NCBI RefSeq assembly: GCF_009861505.1
Contig: NZ_WTFT01000009.1
Location: 73,751-137,750 of the forward strand
Length of the DNA stretch: 64,000 nt
Direction: 5' to 3'
Origin: Pseudomonas izuensis
GTDB taxonomy: Bacteria > Pseudomonadota > Gammaproteobacteria > Pseudomonadales > Pseudomonadaceae
Both the position numbers and the translations under genes were made by a program. The notes beneath the pieces are model-generated. The model was not told the origin of the DNA and searched no databases. It was given only the letters and a program-made list of their open reading frames with translations. Below, piece by piece: positions 42,927-52,798 of this stretch (within the stretch, counting starts at the first letter, position 1; each line of letters opens with the position of its first letter).

Positions 42927-44911
42927 GCAGTGGCTCCACTCATGCCCAGTGCTTCACGCACACGGCTTGTTACCTTGACCCGATAACGCCGATCCAGCGC
43001 CGCCAGCAAGCCGCCAAGGCCGGTGAGCAAGCCACCGAACCAGATCCAGCGCACGAACGGTTTGACGTGGACGCGCACCGCCCAGGCGCCATCGCCCAGC
43101 GGCTCGCCCAGGGCAACGTAGAGGTCACGGGTGAAACCGGCGTCGATCCCGGCTTCGGTCATCATCGAATTCTGCACGGTATACAGGCGTTTTTCCGGAT
43201 GCAGCACGCTGACTTCCTTACCATCGCGGATCACCCGGATGGTGCCCTTGTCGGAAGTGAAGTTCGGGCCTTCGAAGTGCTTGGCGCCTTCGAACACGAA
43301 GTGGTAACCGGCCAGGTCCATGGACTCACCCGGTGCCAGGCGCAGGTCGCGCTCGGCACTGTTCTGGCTCGACAGCACCACGCCGAGGGCGCAGACCGCG
43401 ATGCCCAGGTGCGCCAGCTGCATGCCCCAGTAGCTGCGGGTCAGGGTCGGCAGACCTTTGATCAGGCCTTTGTGGCGAGTCTTGTCGAAGATGTCCCGCA
43501 CGCCGGCCAGCAATACCCAGGCCGCGAGCATGAAGGTTGCCAGTACCGCCCAGTTGAAATCGCCGTAAGCGACGCCGGCCACCACCGCCAGCGTAGCGCT
43601 GCCGAGCAGTACCGGGGTCAGCATGTTCATCAACCATTTCACCGGGGTGTCTTTCCAGCGCACGATCACGCCGACCGCCATCACCAGCATCAGCAACGCC
43701 ATCAACGGGATGAACAGCGCGTTGAAGTACGGCGGGCCGACCGACAGTTTGGCGCCGGTCATCGCATCGAGAATCAGCGGGTACAAGGTGCCGAGCAGGA
43801 TCATCGAAGCCGCCACCACCAGCACCAGGTTATTGCCCAGCAACAGGGTCTCCCGGGACCAGAGGTTGAAGCCGACCTGGCTCTTGACCACCGGCGCCCG
43901 CAGGGCGAACAGCGTCAATGATCCGCCGACCACGAACAACAGGAAAATCAGGATGAACACGCCGCGCTCGGGGTCCGAGGCGAAAGCGTGAACCGACGTC
44001 AGCACGCCGGAACGCACGAGGAAGGTACCCAAAAGGCTCAACGAAAATGCAGCGATGGCCAGCAACACGGTCCAGCTCTTGAACACCCCGCGTTTTTCCG
44101 TGACCGCCAGCGAGTGAATCAGGGCAGTGCCCACCAGCCATGGCATGAAGGAAGCGTTTTCCACCGGGTCCCAGAACCACCAGCCTCCCCAGCCGAGTTC
44201 GTAATAGGCCCACCACGAGCCAAGGGTGATGCCGATGCCGAGGAAGGCCCAGGCAACGATGGTCCACGGACGCGACCAGCGCGCCCACGCGGCATCCAGG
44301 CGTCCCCCCATCAGCGCGGCGATGGCGAAGGCGAAGGCCACCGAGAAACCGACATAACCCATGTAGAGCATCGGCGGGTGCACGATCAGGCCGATGTCTT
44401 GCAGCAGCGGATTAAGGTCAGCGCCATCGCTGGGTATTTGCGGCAGGATACGTTTGAACGGGTTGGAGGTAAGGATCAGGAACAGCAGGAAACCGGTGCT
44501 GATCATGCCCATCACTGCCAGCACCCGTGCCAGCATCACCTGCGGCAACTGGCGGGAGAACACCGACACCGCAAAAGTCCAGCCACCGAGGATCAACGCC
44601 CAGAGCAGCAGCGAACCTTCGTGGGCGCCCCAAACGGCGCTGAACTTGTAGTACCACGGCAAGGCACTGTTGGAGTTGCTGGCCACATAAGCGACGGAAA
44701 AATCGTCGGTCATGAACGCATAAGTCAGAACACCGAAAGCGAACAGCAGAAAGGCAAACTGGCCCCAGGCTGCCGGTTGGGCCAGGCTCATCCACAAACG
44801 GTCACCGCGCCAGGCACCGAGCAACGGCACCACGGCCTGAACCAGCGCAAAGCACAGCGCCAGAATCATGGCCAAATGGCCCAGCTCTGGAATGAAAATG
44901 CCGGAAGTCAT
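42923..44911 (-). CDS. ccmF: Heme lyase CcmF
   Basis: A 662-residue membrane protein with about 14-15 segments. The WWD heme-handling domain (GWGGWWFWDPVENASFMPWL) is intact, and histidines expected to ligate heme lie in flanking loops. It attaches heme from CcmE to apocytochrome c. It is the largest gene of the unit. Confidence 0.96.
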   Translation of the reverse strand: MTSGIFIPELGHLAMILALCFALVQAVVPLLGAWRGDRLWMSLAQPAAWGQFAFLLFAFGVLTYAFMTDDFSVAYVASNSNSALPWYYKFSAVWGAHEGSLLLWALILGGWTFAVSVFSRQLPQVMLARVLAVMGMISTGFLLFLILTSNPFKRILPQIPSDGADLNPLLQDIGLIVHPPMLYMGYVGFSVAFAFAIAALMGGRLDAAWARWSRPWTIVAWAFLGIGITLGSWWAYYELGWGGWWFWDPVENASFMPWLVGTALIHSLAVTEKRGVFKSWTVLLAIAAFSLSLLGTFLVRSGVLTSVHAFASDPERGVFILIFLLFVVGGSLTLFALRAPVVKSQVGFNLWSRETLLLGNNLVLVVAASMILLGTLYPLILDAMTGAKLSVGPPYFNALFIPLMALLMLVMAVGVIVRWKDTPVKWLMNMLTPVLLGSATLAVVAGVAYGDFNWAVLATFMLAAWVLLAGVRDIFDKTRHKGLIKGLPTLTRSYWGMQLAHLGIAVCALGVVLSSQNSAERDLRLAPGESMDLAGYHFVFEGAKHFEGPNFTSDKGTIRVIRDGKEVSVLHPEKRLYTVQNSMMTEAGIDAGFTRDLYVALGEPLGDGAWAVRVHVKPFVRWIWFGGLLTGLGGLLAALDRRYRVKVTSRVREALGMSGATA

Positions 44912-44914
44912 CGA

Positions 44915-45370
44915 TCAACCCTCCTTAGCGGGTGTTGGGGCGGATTGACCACTGTCTTTCAACGCCTTGGTCACTTCCGGGGGCATGTACTTCTCGTCGT
45001 GCTTGGCCAGCACTTCATCGGCCACCACCACGCCATCGGCATTGAGCTTGCCCAGGGCGACGATGCCCTGCCCTTCGCGGAACAGGTCAGGGAGTATGCC
45101 GCGATAGGTGATGGTCACGGACTTGTTGAAGTCGGTGACAATGAACTTCACGTCCAGCGAATCACTGGAACGTTGCAACGAACCTTTCTCGACCATGCCA
45201 CCGGCGCGAATGCGCGTGTCCTGCGGGGCTTCGCCGTTGGCGATCTGCGTCGGCGTGTAAAACAGATTGATGTTTTGCTGCAGGGCGCTCAAGGCCAGGC
45301 CAACGGCAGCGCCGACCCCGACCAGAATCGCAAGAATGATGGTAAGACGCTTTTTACGCAGCGGATTCAC
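44915..45370 (-). CDS. ccmE: Heme chaperone CcmE
   Basis: A 151-residue protein with one N-terminal membrane segment and an OB-fold periplasmic domain. The heme-binding histidine is H124 in [13 protein letters not shown], with Y128 at the usual distance. It overlaps ccmD by 4 nt. Confidence 0.96.
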   Translation of the reverse strand: MNPLRKKRLTIILAILVGVGAAVGLALSALQQNINLFYTPTQIANGEAPQDTRIRAGGMVEKGSLQRSSDSLDVKFIVTDFNKSVTITYRGILPDLFREGQGIVALGKLNADGVVVADEVLAKHDEKYMPPEVTKALKDSGQSAPTPAKEG

Positions 45371-45543
45371 TTGCCGTTCTCCCGGCGCAGACGACGCGCC
45401 TCTTGTTGCAGATAACGCTTGCGGGCCAGGATCGGCGCCGCCACGTTGAGGGCCAGCACCACCAGGCAGATGCCGTAGGCCGACCAGACATACAGGCCGT
45501 GATGGCCCATGGCGATGAAGTCGCCGAATGACGCAAAACTCAT
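45367..45543 (-). CDS. ccmD: Cytochrome c maturation protein CcmD
   Basis: A 58-residue single-span membrane protein that helps release holo-CcmE from CcmC. It has the usual [13 protein letters not shown] start region and a basic tail. The start at 45543 overlaps ccmC by 4 nt; a longer open frame runs inside ccmC and is not real. Confidence 0.92.
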   Translation of the reverse strand: MSFASFGDFIAMGHHGLYVWSAYGICLVVLALNVAAPILARKRYLQQEARRLRRENGK

Positions 45544-46295
45544 CGAGCGACCTCCAGGCTGTTCTGTACTTCGGCCTTGACCCAGCTGGCCCGCGCCTCG
45601 CGCTTGAGCACTTCCAGACGCATGCGCAGCAGCAACACCGCGCCGAAGAAACAGTAGAACCCCAGCGCCGTCAGCAGCAGCGGCAGCCACATTTCGGCAG
45701 GCATCGCCGGTTTTTCGGTGAGGGTGAAGGTCGCGCCCTGGTGCAGGGTGTTCCACCACTCCACCGAGTATTTGATGATCGGGATATTGATCACACCGAC
45801 AATCGCCAGCACCGCGCAGGCCTTGGCCGCGCTGTCACGATTGCTGATGGCGTTGCCCAGCGCAATGAGACCGAAGTACAGGAACAGCAGGATCAGCATA
45901 GACGTGAGTCGTGCATCCCAGACCCACCACGAGCCCCAGGTCGGTTTGCCCCAGATCGCCCCGGTGACCAGCGCCACCGCCGTCATCCAGGCACCGATGG
46001 GCGCCGCGCATTGCAGGGCGACGTCGGCCAGTTTCATTTTCCACACCAGCCCGACGACACCGCACACGGCCAGCATCACGTAGATGGACTGCGCCAGCAT
46101 GGCCGCCGGAACGTGAATATAGATGATGCGAAAGCTGTTGCCCTGCTGATAATCGGGCGGCGCAAAGGCCAGGCCCCAGATCACGCCAATGCCGATCAGC
46201 AGCAACGCTGCAATGCTCAGCCACGGCAACAGTTTGCCGCTGATGCCGTAGAACCACTTGGGTGAGCCGAGCTTATGAAACCAGGTCCAGTTCAT
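45540..46295 (-). CDS. ccmC: Heme-handling protein CcmC
   Basis: A 251-residue protein with six membrane segments and the WWD motif ([16 protein letters not shown]). It loads heme onto CcmE. The start ATG 46295 follows TTGGAAAC; a TTG four codons earlier is possible. Confidence 0.95.
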   Translation of the reverse strand: MNWTWFHKLGSPKWFYGISGKLLPWLSIAALLLIGIGVIWGLAFAPPDYQQGNSFRIIYIHVPAAMLAQSIYVMLAVCGVVGLVWKMKLADVALQCAAPIGAWMTAVALVTGAIWGKPTWGSWWVWDARLTSMLILLFLYFGLIALGNAISNRDSAAKACAVLAIVGVINIPIIKYSVEWWNTLHQGATFTLTEKPAMPAEMWLPLLLTALGFYCFFGAVLLLRMRLEVLKREARASWVKAEVQNSLEVAR

Positions 46296-46376
46296 TACTG
46301 TTTCCAATCACGGTTGCTGCCCGTTATCACGAGGCAGCCAAAGGGTCTTTACTGGTCAATTTTTAACCAGACCTCA

Positions 46377-47045
46377 TTATTCGCCGACGCTGATCTTCAG
46401 GCCAGCGGCTATTGCAAAGGGTGTCAGGGTTATCGCCAGGGCGGTCAGGCTACCCAGCCACAACAGATAACCGGTCGCCGGCATGCCCTGCAAGGCCGCC
46501 TGCAAGGCGCCACTGCCAAGAATCAACACCGGGATGTACAACGGCAGAATCAGCAATGCCAGCAACAGGCCACCGCGCTTCAAACCGACGGTCAATGCCG
46601 CACCCACCGCACCGAGCAGGCTCAGCACCGGTGTACCGAGCAATAAGGAAAGCAGCAACACCGGCAGACAGGCGGCAGGCAAACCGAGCATCAACGCCAG
46701 CAAGGGAGCGAGCAAAACCAGTGCCAGGCCGGAAAACGACCAGTGTGCCAGCACCTTGGCCAGAACCAGAAGAGGCAGGGGGTGCGGCGAAAGGACCCAC
46801 TGTTCCAGCGAGCCGTCTTCGAAATCACTGCGGAAAAGCCCGTCCAGCGAGAGCAAAACCGATAAAAGGGCCGCCACCCAGACCAGTCCCGGGGACAAGG
46901 CTTGCAACAATTGAGACTCGGGACCGACCGCCAACGGAAACAGCGAAACGACAATGGCAAAAAACACCAACGGATTCGCCAACTCCGCGGGGCGGCGGAA
47001 CAACAGACGGGCCTCACGGGCGACCAACAGGCCGAACACACTCAT
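46377..47045 (-). CDS. ccmB: Heme exporter membrane protein CcmB
   Basis: A 222-residue membrane protein with six hydrophobic segments, the permease partner of CcmA. The start at 47045 overlaps ccmA by 4 nt. An 81-base gap separates it from ccmC. CcmAB with CcmCD releases holo-CcmE from CcmC with ATP. Confidence 0.93.
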   Translation of the reverse strand: MSVFGLLVAREARLLFRRPAELANPLVFFAIVVSLFPLAVGPESQLLQALSPGLVWVAALLSVLLSLDGLFRSDFEDGSLEQWVLSPHPLPLLVLAKVLAHWSFSGLALVLLAPLLALMLGLPAACLPVLLLSLLLGTPVLSLLGAVGAALTVGLKRGGLLLALLILPLYIPVLILGSGALQAALQGMPATGYLLWLGSLTALAITLTPFAIAAGLKISVGE

Positions 47046-47677
47046 ACGGCCCATTTCCCCAGATCAATGTCGCGATAGCCAGCCGGCATGCGGCTCAGCG
47101 TGTGGTGAGTGGTCAATACCACCATGCCACCGCGTTCGCAGTGGCCGGCCAGGTGTTCTTCCAGCTGCGCCACGCCTTGCTTGTCGAGGGCGGTGAAGGG
47201 CTCATCGAGAATCCACAACGGCGGGCTATCCAGATACAAACGCGCCAAGGCGACACGACGCTGCTGGCCAGCGGACAGGGTATGGCAGGGAACATCTTCG
47301 AACCCGCGCAATCCGACAGCCGCCAGGGCCTGCCAGATCGCGTCATGGGAGGCCGGTTGATGCAGGGCACAGAGCCAGCTCAGGTTCTCCTCCGGCGTCA
47401 GCAAGTCCTTGATCCCCGCCGCATGGCCGATCCACAGCAGGTTGCGCGCCAGCTCCGTGCGCTGTTCGTTGAGTGGCTGGCCATTGAGCAACACTTGACC
47501 GGCCGTCGGGTGCATCAGCCCCGAAAGCAGACGCAACAGGCTGGTCTTGCCACTGCCATTGGGGCCGCTGATCTGTACCATTTCGCCACTGGCCAGTCTC
47601 AAATCGAGATTTTCGAAGAGCAGCCGAAGGTCTCGCTCACAGGCAAGGGCAACGGTTTGCAGGACAGGACTGGTCAA
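47042..47677 (-). CDS. ccmA: Heme exporter ATP-binding protein CcmA
   Basis: A 211-residue ABC ATPase with Walker [10 protein letters not shown], signature [14 protein letters not shown] and Walker [13 protein letters not shown]. It is the first gene of the ccm operon and is divergent from fliK, with 196 bases between the starts. Confidence 0.95.
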   Translation of the reverse strand: MTSPVLQTVALACERDLRLLFENLDLRLASGEMVQISGPNGSGKTSLLRLLSGLMHPTAGQVLLNGQPLNEQRTELARNLLWIGHAAGIKDLLTPEENLSWLCALHQPASHDAIWQALAAVGLRGFEDVPCHTLSAGQQRRVALARLYLDSPPLWILDEPFTALDKQGVAQLEEHLAGHCERGGMVVLTTHHTLSRMPAGYRDIDLGKWAV

Positions 47678-47816
47678 GGGTTCACGGGCCTTATCGGTTC
47701 AAGTCGGCTCTGGCGCGGCCGTTAAAGAGAGCAGAATAGTTGTATTGGCGGCTCCGACTAGAGAGCTGCGTCAAATAATTGCAATGTTTCCAGCACTCTG
47801 TATACAACGCGGCGGC

Positions 47817-47822
47817 ATTATA
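47817..47822 (-). promoter_or_regulatory. Perfect -10 TATAAT upstream of ccmA
   Basis: On the minus strand TATAAT lies 140 bases before the ccmA start. No good -35 was found at the right distance. TTGTATACAG, close to the gcl palindrome but imperfect, lies just downstream. Confidence 0.35.
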
Positions 47823-47873
47823 CATGCCATTTCCTACTCCAAAGAGCGCATTTTCCCAAGGTTGTGACCGCGT

Positions 47874-49448
47874 ATGACAGGCGAAATCAACATCCTCCCG
47901 CTTCCGCAGACCACCCCGGCGGCCACGCGCTCGCTGGCGATCAGTGGCGAGTTGTTGAAGCTGCTGACGCCCATCGAGGGCCTGATCACCACCGGCCAGA
48001 ATGCCAGGGCCGAAGTGCTGTCACTCAAGCAGGCGGATCAGACTTTTCAGCTGTTGTTGAAGGTCACTCTGGAAAGCGGGCGCCAGACCACGGTTCAGGC
48101 CACCAGCAATCTGCCGTTGGCGCAGGGAACCAGCATCGCCGTCACCCAGCCTTCGGCGGGCAATCTGGCCATCACCGTGCAACAGGCCCTCGCCTCCAGT
48201 GTTGCCACCCTCACCCGCCTCGATACCGCGCAACTGCCGGTCGGCACGCTGTTACAGGGCAAGGTGCTGACCTCCCAGGTGTTGCCGCAAGTGCCGGGGC
48301 AACCGACGGTGTTTCGCTCGATGGTCAGCCTGCTCAATACCGCCCTGAGCGGCAGCACCTTGAGCATCGACAGCCCGCAGCCGTTGCGTATCGGCACCTT
48401 GCTCAGCGCCCGGGTGCAGGACACCCAGACCTTGAAGTTCGTGCCCTTGAGCAACCGCCAGGAGCAATTGGCGGTGACCCAGCAATTGGTCAGTCAATCC
48501 AGCCGTCAGGGCTCGCTGGATGGCTTGCTCACGCTGTTGCAAAACCTGCCACCGTCTGACCAGACCTCCAGCGACTTGCGCGCGGCCGTGGACAGGCTGC
48601 TCGCTGGCCTGCCGGACGTCCAGCAACTGAGCACACCCAAAGGCCTGGCGCAGGCGCTGGCCAACAGCGGCGCCTTCCTCGAAACCAAACTGCTGACCGG
48701 TCAGAACCCCACGCTCGCACCCGACATGAAAGCCGATCTGCTGAAATTGATCGCGCAACTGACACCGGGGCTGCCGGCCAGTACCAATCTGAGTGCGATC
48801 ATCGCCGCCAACACCCTGGCCCAGGCCATGCCGAGCTTCGTGCGCAATGCCCTGGGCATGCTCGGACAGGTCAGCGCCAAACCCTCACCGACCGACTTCC
48901 CATTGCCCGAGCGCCTGCTGCAAAGCGCCGAAGGCGAAGACGATCTCGAACACCTGCTGCGTCTGGCGGCGGCAGCGGTTTCACGCTTGCAGAGCCATCA
49001 ACTGTCTAGCCTGGAGCAGAGCGGCGTGACCAGTGACGGTCGCCTGATGAGCACCTGGCAACTGGAAATCCCGATGCGCAACCTGCAGGACATCGTGCCG
49101 TTGCAGATCAAATTCCAGCGCGAAGAAGCGCCAGAGAAAGAACAGCAACATGAACGTCGCGACGAGCAAGAGCCCAGGCAACAACTGTGGCGTGTCGAGC
49201 TGGCGTTCGACATGGAGCCGCTGGGGCCGATGCAGATTCAGGCACAGCTGATCAAGGGCAGCCTGTCCAGCCAGTTATGGGCTGAACGGCCGTACACCGC
49301 CAGCCTGATCGAAAACAACCTGGCCACACTGCGCCAACGCCTGCTGGCATCGGGCCTGAACGTCGGCGATCTCGATTGCCATCACGGCAAACCACCCCAA
49401 GGCCCGCAAACCCGTCTTGAACAACGCTGGGTCGACGAAACCGCATGA
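47874..49448 (+). CDS. fliK: Flagellar hook-length control protein FliK
   Basis: A 524-residue protein with a long glutamine/serine/leucine-rich N-terminal ruler part (about 1-380) and a C-terminal FliK domain (about 390-500, with WRVELAFDMEPLGPMQIQAQL). It measures hook length and switches export specificity through FlhB. The last codons overlap the FlhB-tail-like gene by 4 nt, which supports a link to the export switch. Many pseudomonads have another fliK in the main flagellar cluster, so this may be a paralogue. Confidence 0.83.
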   Translation: MTGEINILPLPQTTPAATRSLAISGELLKLLTPIEGLITTGQNARAEVLSLKQADQTFQLLLKVTLESGRQTTVQATSNLPLAQGTSIAVTQPSAGNLAITVQQALASSVATLTRLDTAQLPVGTLLQGKVLTSQVLPQVPGQPTVFRSMVSLLNTALSGSTLSIDSPQPLRIGTLLSARVQDTQTLKFVPLSNRQEQLAVTQQLVSQSSRQGSLDGLLTLLQNLPPSDQTSSDLRAAVDRLLAGLPDVQQLSTPKGLAQALANSGAFLETKLLTGQNPTLAPDMKADLLKLIAQLTPGLPASTNLSAIIAANTLAQAMPSFVRNALGMLGQVSAKPSPTDFPLPERLLQSAEGEDDLEHLLRLAAAAVSRLQSHQLSSLEQSGVTSDGRLMSTWQLEIPMRNLQDIVPLQIKFQREEAPEKEQQHERRDEQEPRQQLWRVELAFDMEPLGPMQIQAQLIKGSLSSQLWAERPYTASLIENNLATLRQRLLASGLNVGDLDCHHGKPPQGPQTRLEQRWVDETA

Positions 49449-49774
49449 AAAACCCCAACGCCCCACGCCAGGCCATCGCCCTCCAATACGACGGCACCCA
49501 CGCCCCTACCCTTACCGCCAAGGGTGATGAAGAACTGGCTGAAGAAATCCTGCGAATCGCCCGCGACTACGAAGTGCCGATCTACGAAAACGCCGAGCTG
49601 GTGAAGCTGCTGGCGCGCATGGAGCTGGGGGACAGCATTCCGGAGGAGTTGTACCGCACGATCGCGGAGATCATCGCGTTTGCGTGGAATTTGAAGGGCA
49701 AGTTTCCGGCGGGGCAGGATCCGGATGCGCCCGTGCTCGAGAAAGACATCACCGATCGCGGGGATGACTATTGA
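49445..49774 (+). CDS. FlhB C-terminal-domain-like protein (FlhX type)
   Basis: A 109-residue protein that resembles only the cytosolic tail of FlhB/YscU export-switch proteins (RQAIALQYDGTHAPTLTAKG, then EEILRIARDYEVPIYENAELVKLL). FlhB's membrane domain is missing, and the self-cleaving NPTH site is absent: the matching place reads NPNAPRQ. Such stand-alone tails (FlhX) can replace the cleaved FlhB tail. Translational coupling to fliK fits a role in the hook-length switch. Confidence 0.85.
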   Translation: MKNPNAPRQAIALQYDGTHAPTLTAKGDEELAEEILRIARDYEVPIYENAELVKLLARMELGDSIPEELYRTIAEIIAFAWNLKGKFPAGQDPDAPVLEKDITDRGDDY

Positions 49775-49785
49775 GGTTTCGAGGA

Positions 49786-50013
49786 CGCCTTCGCGAGCAA
49801 GCTTTGCTCCCACGGGATTGAGGTGTTCGCGGATTATGTGAACACCACCAATCTGTAGGAGCAAAGCTTGCCCGCGATGAGGCCGGTACATTCAACATAG
49901 ACGGCGCCTGATACACCGCCATCGCGAGCAGGCTCGCTCCCACAGGGGATTGGCGGTGATCACAGATTCTGTGTCCACCCCGATCCATTGTAGGAGCGAG
50001 CCTGCTCGCGATG
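49786..50013. repeat. Cluster of four REP elements
   Basis: Elements at 49786-49813, 49853-49878, 49917-49944 and 49988-50013, alternating in orientation, so two inverted pairs stand side by side. They fill the space between the convergent flhX-like and DUF2802 genes. Confidence 0.9.
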
Positions 50014-50037
50014 GCGATTTCAGCCGAACTGCAACAT

Positions 50038-50430
50038 TCAGTTCCTGTGAAGCTTACTCATCAACTCCGCCTCAGCCTGGGTCAAGCCGCAGGACTGGGT
50101 CAGTTCGTCGACGCTGGCGCCCATGCCCACCAGTCGCGCCGCCTGGGCGAACGACAGGCTGGTAGGGTCGCGTTGTTCCACGCGGGCGAGCCGGTCCGGC
50201 AACGGCGCGACGATCGCGCGCAGTTCGTGCAGGTCTTCACCCATGCGCACATTGCCGTTCTGGTAGTCATCGACCCGTTTTGCCAGGTCCTTGATGCGCT
50301 GATCACGCAGCGCATCTCCCTGGGCCTGTTGCGCGGCGATCTTGCGTTGATCGCGAATGTACGCCAGAAACATCGCCAGCGTGCCTGCCCAGAACAGGAA
50401 CAGGACAATGACCGCAACCTCGAGAATCAA
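50038..50430 (-). CDS. DUF2802 protein at the end of the chemotaxis cluster
   Basis: A 130-residue protein with one N-terminal membrane segment (about 2-24), a coiled-coil-like middle (about 28-80) and a small C-terminal helical domain (AQAARLVGMGASVDELTQSCGL) resembling a helix-turn-helix. The family is conserved downstream of cheW in pseudomonads; function is unknown. It starts directly at the cheW stop codon. Confidence 0.8.
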   Translation of the reverse strand: MILEVAVIVLFLFWAGTLAMFLAYIRDQRKIAAQQAQGDALRDQRIKDLAKRVDDYQNGNVRMGEDLHELRAIVAPLPDRLARVEQRDPTSLSFAQAARLVGMGASVDELTQSCGLTQAEAELMSKLHRN

Positions 50431-50916
50431 TCAGATACTCTCCAGTTCCGACCATTCTTCTTCGCTCATCATCTTGTCCAGTTCGACCAGGATCAGCAGT
50501 TCGTTGTTCTTGTTGCACACGCCTTGAATGAACTTGGCGGACTCTTCATTACCGACGTTCGGCGCGGTTTCGATTTCCGACTGACGCAGGTAAACCACTT
50601 CGGCCACGCTGTCGACCATGATCCCGACCACCTGTTTGTCGGCTTCGATGATGACGATACGGGTGTTGTCGCTGATTTCGGCATTCATCAGGCCGAAGCG
50701 CTGACGGGTGTCGATCACGGTGACCACGTTACCGCGCAGGTTGATGATGCCCAGCACGTAGCTCGGGGCACCCGGCACCGGGGCGATTTCGGTGTAGCGC
50801 AGGACTTCCTGAACGCGCATCACGTTGATGCCGTAGGTTTCGTTGTCCAGCTTGAAGGTTACCCATTGCAGGATCGGATCTTCGGACCCTTTTGCCGCCG
50901 TCGCCTTATCATTCAT
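50431..50916 (-). CDS. cheW: Chemotaxis coupling protein CheW
   Basis: A 161-residue CheW-domain protein that links receptors to CheA. The typical ILGIINLRGNVVTVIDTRQRFG (as VLGIINLRGN) block lies in the middle. It is preceded by parP and followed by the DUF2802 gene. Confidence 0.95.
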   Translation of the reverse strand: MNDKATAAKGSEDPILQWVTFKLDNETYGINVMRVQEVLRYTEIAPVPGAPSYVLGIINLRGNVVTVIDTRQRFGLMNAEISDNTRIVIIEADKQVVGIMVDSVAEVVYLRQSEIETAPNVGNEESAKFIQGVCNKNNELLILVELDKMMSEEEWSELESI

Positions 50917-51001
50917 ACCCTGACCCCTCGAAAAACCGCCGTGGCGGTGTGTGTTCTGTGCTGCGGCATTTGAATGCCGTCGCGTGTTTGTTGTGCAGTG
51001 T

Positions 51002-51934
51002 TCATTTCAACTTTGGGGCGGGCTTGCTGCCGCCCATGTGCTTTGCCCCACCGCTGGCGATCAACTCGGCCAATTCGGATACGTCGAGCAACGCACACAT
51101 GTGTTCAATCACCGTGCCGGCCAGCCATGGCCGTTGACCACGATGGCTGCGCCACTTGATTTCGTTCGGGTCCAGGCGCAACGAGCGGCTGACCTGATGC
51201 ACCGCCAGCCCCCACTCGTAGCCCTGAACGGAAATGACGTATTGCAGGCCCTGGCGGAAGTCATCGCGATAACGGTCGGGCATGACCCAACGCGCGGTGT
51301 CCAGAACCTTCAGGTTGCCCGCCTGGCTCGGCAGGATGCCGAGGAACCACTCCGGCTGGCCGAACAGCGGCGTGAGCTCATGGCCGGCCAAAGGATAAAT
51401 CGACCCCAGGCACACCAGCGGCACCGCCAGCGTCAATCCGGCAACATCGAACAACAGGCATTCGAACGGTTCGGCTGCCCAGGCTGGACGACCGTCGGTT
51501 TCCACCGGTGGCGGCGTGTTGGCGGGTGGCAGGTGAACCTCGACCACCGGAAGCACCAGCGCTTGGTGAACTTCGACAACCGCTGGCTCCGGTGCTGACT
51601 CCACCTCGGCGGGTGGAGGCACCAGCGCTTGCAGCAACGGAGCGATGGTCGATACCGGCGCCAGGACAGGTGCCGGTGCTTCGACTACGACAACGGGTGT
51701 CTTCGCTACCGGCGTGACCGCTGGAGCGGGAGCGGCCACGGCTTTCTGCGCATCCCGGGCCTGTTCTTCGAGCACTGCCGCCTGGAATTCGTCCAGCGCG
51801 GCTTCGACCTCGACCACCTGGGGAGGCGCTTCGACTGAGGGTGCAAACTCCTCGGTGATGTCCTGCAGCAAGCTTTCCAGATAAGACTGAAGCGCCAGTT
51901 GCGGGCGGGAAGTGGTTTTCAATGGCCGGTTCAT
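51002..51934 (-). CDS. parP: CheW-domain array protein, ParP-like
   Basis: A 310-residue protein with an extended Ala/Pro/Val-rich N-terminal half (about 40-160) and a C-terminal CheW-like domain (about 165-305, with CLLFDVAGLTLAVPLVCLGSI in parts). In Vibrio, ParP has the same layout: its N-terminal part binds ParC and its C-terminal AIF domain binds CheA, holding the array at the pole. The gene lies between parC and cheW, as expected. The CheA of this window has the matching repeats. Confidence 0.82.
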   Translation of the reverse strand: MNRPLKTTSRPQLALQSYLESLLQDITEEFAPSVEAPPQVVEVEAALDEFQAAVLEEQARDAQKAVAAPAPAVTPVAKTPVVVVEAPAPVLAPVSTIAPLLQALVPPPAEVESAPEPAVVEVHQALVLPVVEVHLPPANTPPPVETDGRPAWAAEPFECLLFDVAGLTLAVPLVCLGSIYPLAGHELTPLFGQPEWFLGILPSQAGNLKVLDTARWVMPDRYRDDFRQGLQYVISVQGYEWGLAVHQVSRSLRLDPNEIKWRSHRGQRPWLAGTVIEHMCALLDVSELAELIASGGAKHMGGSKPAPKLK

Positions 51935-51961
51935 GTGCGCACCCCACGGCTATGGCTCATC

Positions 51962-52750
51962 TCACGCCACCTGCGGAACGAGTTGTGCCGCCAGCAGATG
52001 CTTGAGCAACGCACGATAGGCGAGTACGCCGCGGCTCTTGCCGTCGAATTGCGAAGGCGTCAGCCCCGCACGGCTGGCATCGCGCAGGCGCGTGTCCACG
52101 GGAATGTAGCCCTGCCAGATCTCTTCCGGAAACTTGTCGCGCAGCACCCGCAGTGTGCCGAGGGACGCCTGCGTGCGCCGGTCGAACAGGGTGGGCACGA
52201 TGGTGAACGGCAAGGCCTGCTTGCGTGAACGGTTGATCATCGCCAGGGTGTTGACCATGCGTTCCAGGCCCTTGACCGCCAGGTGTTCGGTCTGCACCGG
52301 GATCACCAATTGCTGGCTTGCCGCCAGGGCATTGACCATCAGCACGCCGAGCAACGGCGGGCTGTCGATCACCGCGTAATCGAAGTCCTGCCACAACTGC
52401 GCCAGGCTCTTGGCGATCACCAGGCCCAGGCCACTCTGGCCTGGCGACTGGCGCTCAAGGGTGGCCAGCGCGGTGCTCGATGGCAGCAGGGAAATGCGTT
52501 CGTCGCTGGTGGACAGCAGCAATTGCCCAGGCAGGCCTTGCGGCACGCTGCCCTTGTGCAGGAACAGGTCGTAGTTGCTGTGTTCCAGGCTGTCGGGGTC
52601 GTAGCCGAAGTAGCTGGTCATCGAGCCGTGGGGGTCCAGATCGACCACGACCACGCGCTTGCCCGCCTCGGCCAGCAAACCGGCTAAAGCGATGGAGGAA
52701 GTGGTTTTACCGACACCACCCTTTTGATTGGCGACTGCCCAGACTCTCAT
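51962..52750 (-). CDS. parC: ParA-family ATPase, ParC-like
   Basis: A 262-residue ATPase of the ParA/MinD group with deviant Walker A QKGGVGKTTS near the N-terminus. In Vibrio and related polar flagellates, ParC places chemosensory arrays at the pole and segregates them to daughter cells. It lies between motD and parP. It is not the chromosome-partition parA, since no parB is near. Confidence 0.87.
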   Translation of the reverse strand: MRVWAVANQKGGVGKTTSSIALAGLLAEAGKRVVVVDLDPHGSMTSYFGYDPDSLEHSNYDLFLHKGSVPQGLPGQLLLSTSDERISLLPSSTALATLERQSPGQSGLGLVIAKSLAQLWQDFDYAVIDSPPLLGVLMVNALAASQQLVIPVQTEHLAVKGLERMVNTLAMINRSRKQALPFTIVPTLFDRRTQASLGTLRVLRDKFPEEIWQGYIPVDTRLRDASRAGLTPSQFDGKSRGVLAYRALLKHLLAAQLVPQVA

Positions 52751-52798
52751 TCGGATTGTTCCACCCGGCCAACCATAAGGAATCGGCCGAGAAATTGC

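Noticed and set aside
47799..47808. Another TTGTATACAA-like site near ccmA/fliK
   Set aside because: On the minus strand it reads TTGTATACAG, so one arm is imperfect. It may be chance and there is no functional link to gcl.
49786..50013. Possible CRISPR array from four similar repeats
   Set aside because: The repeats alternate in orientation, have unequal spacing and are REP cores; there are no cas genes.
51962..52750. Chromosome or plasmid partition ParA
   Set aside because: No parB or parS is near, and the gene is embedded in the chemotaxis cluster between motD and the CheW-like gene, so ParC is the better call.
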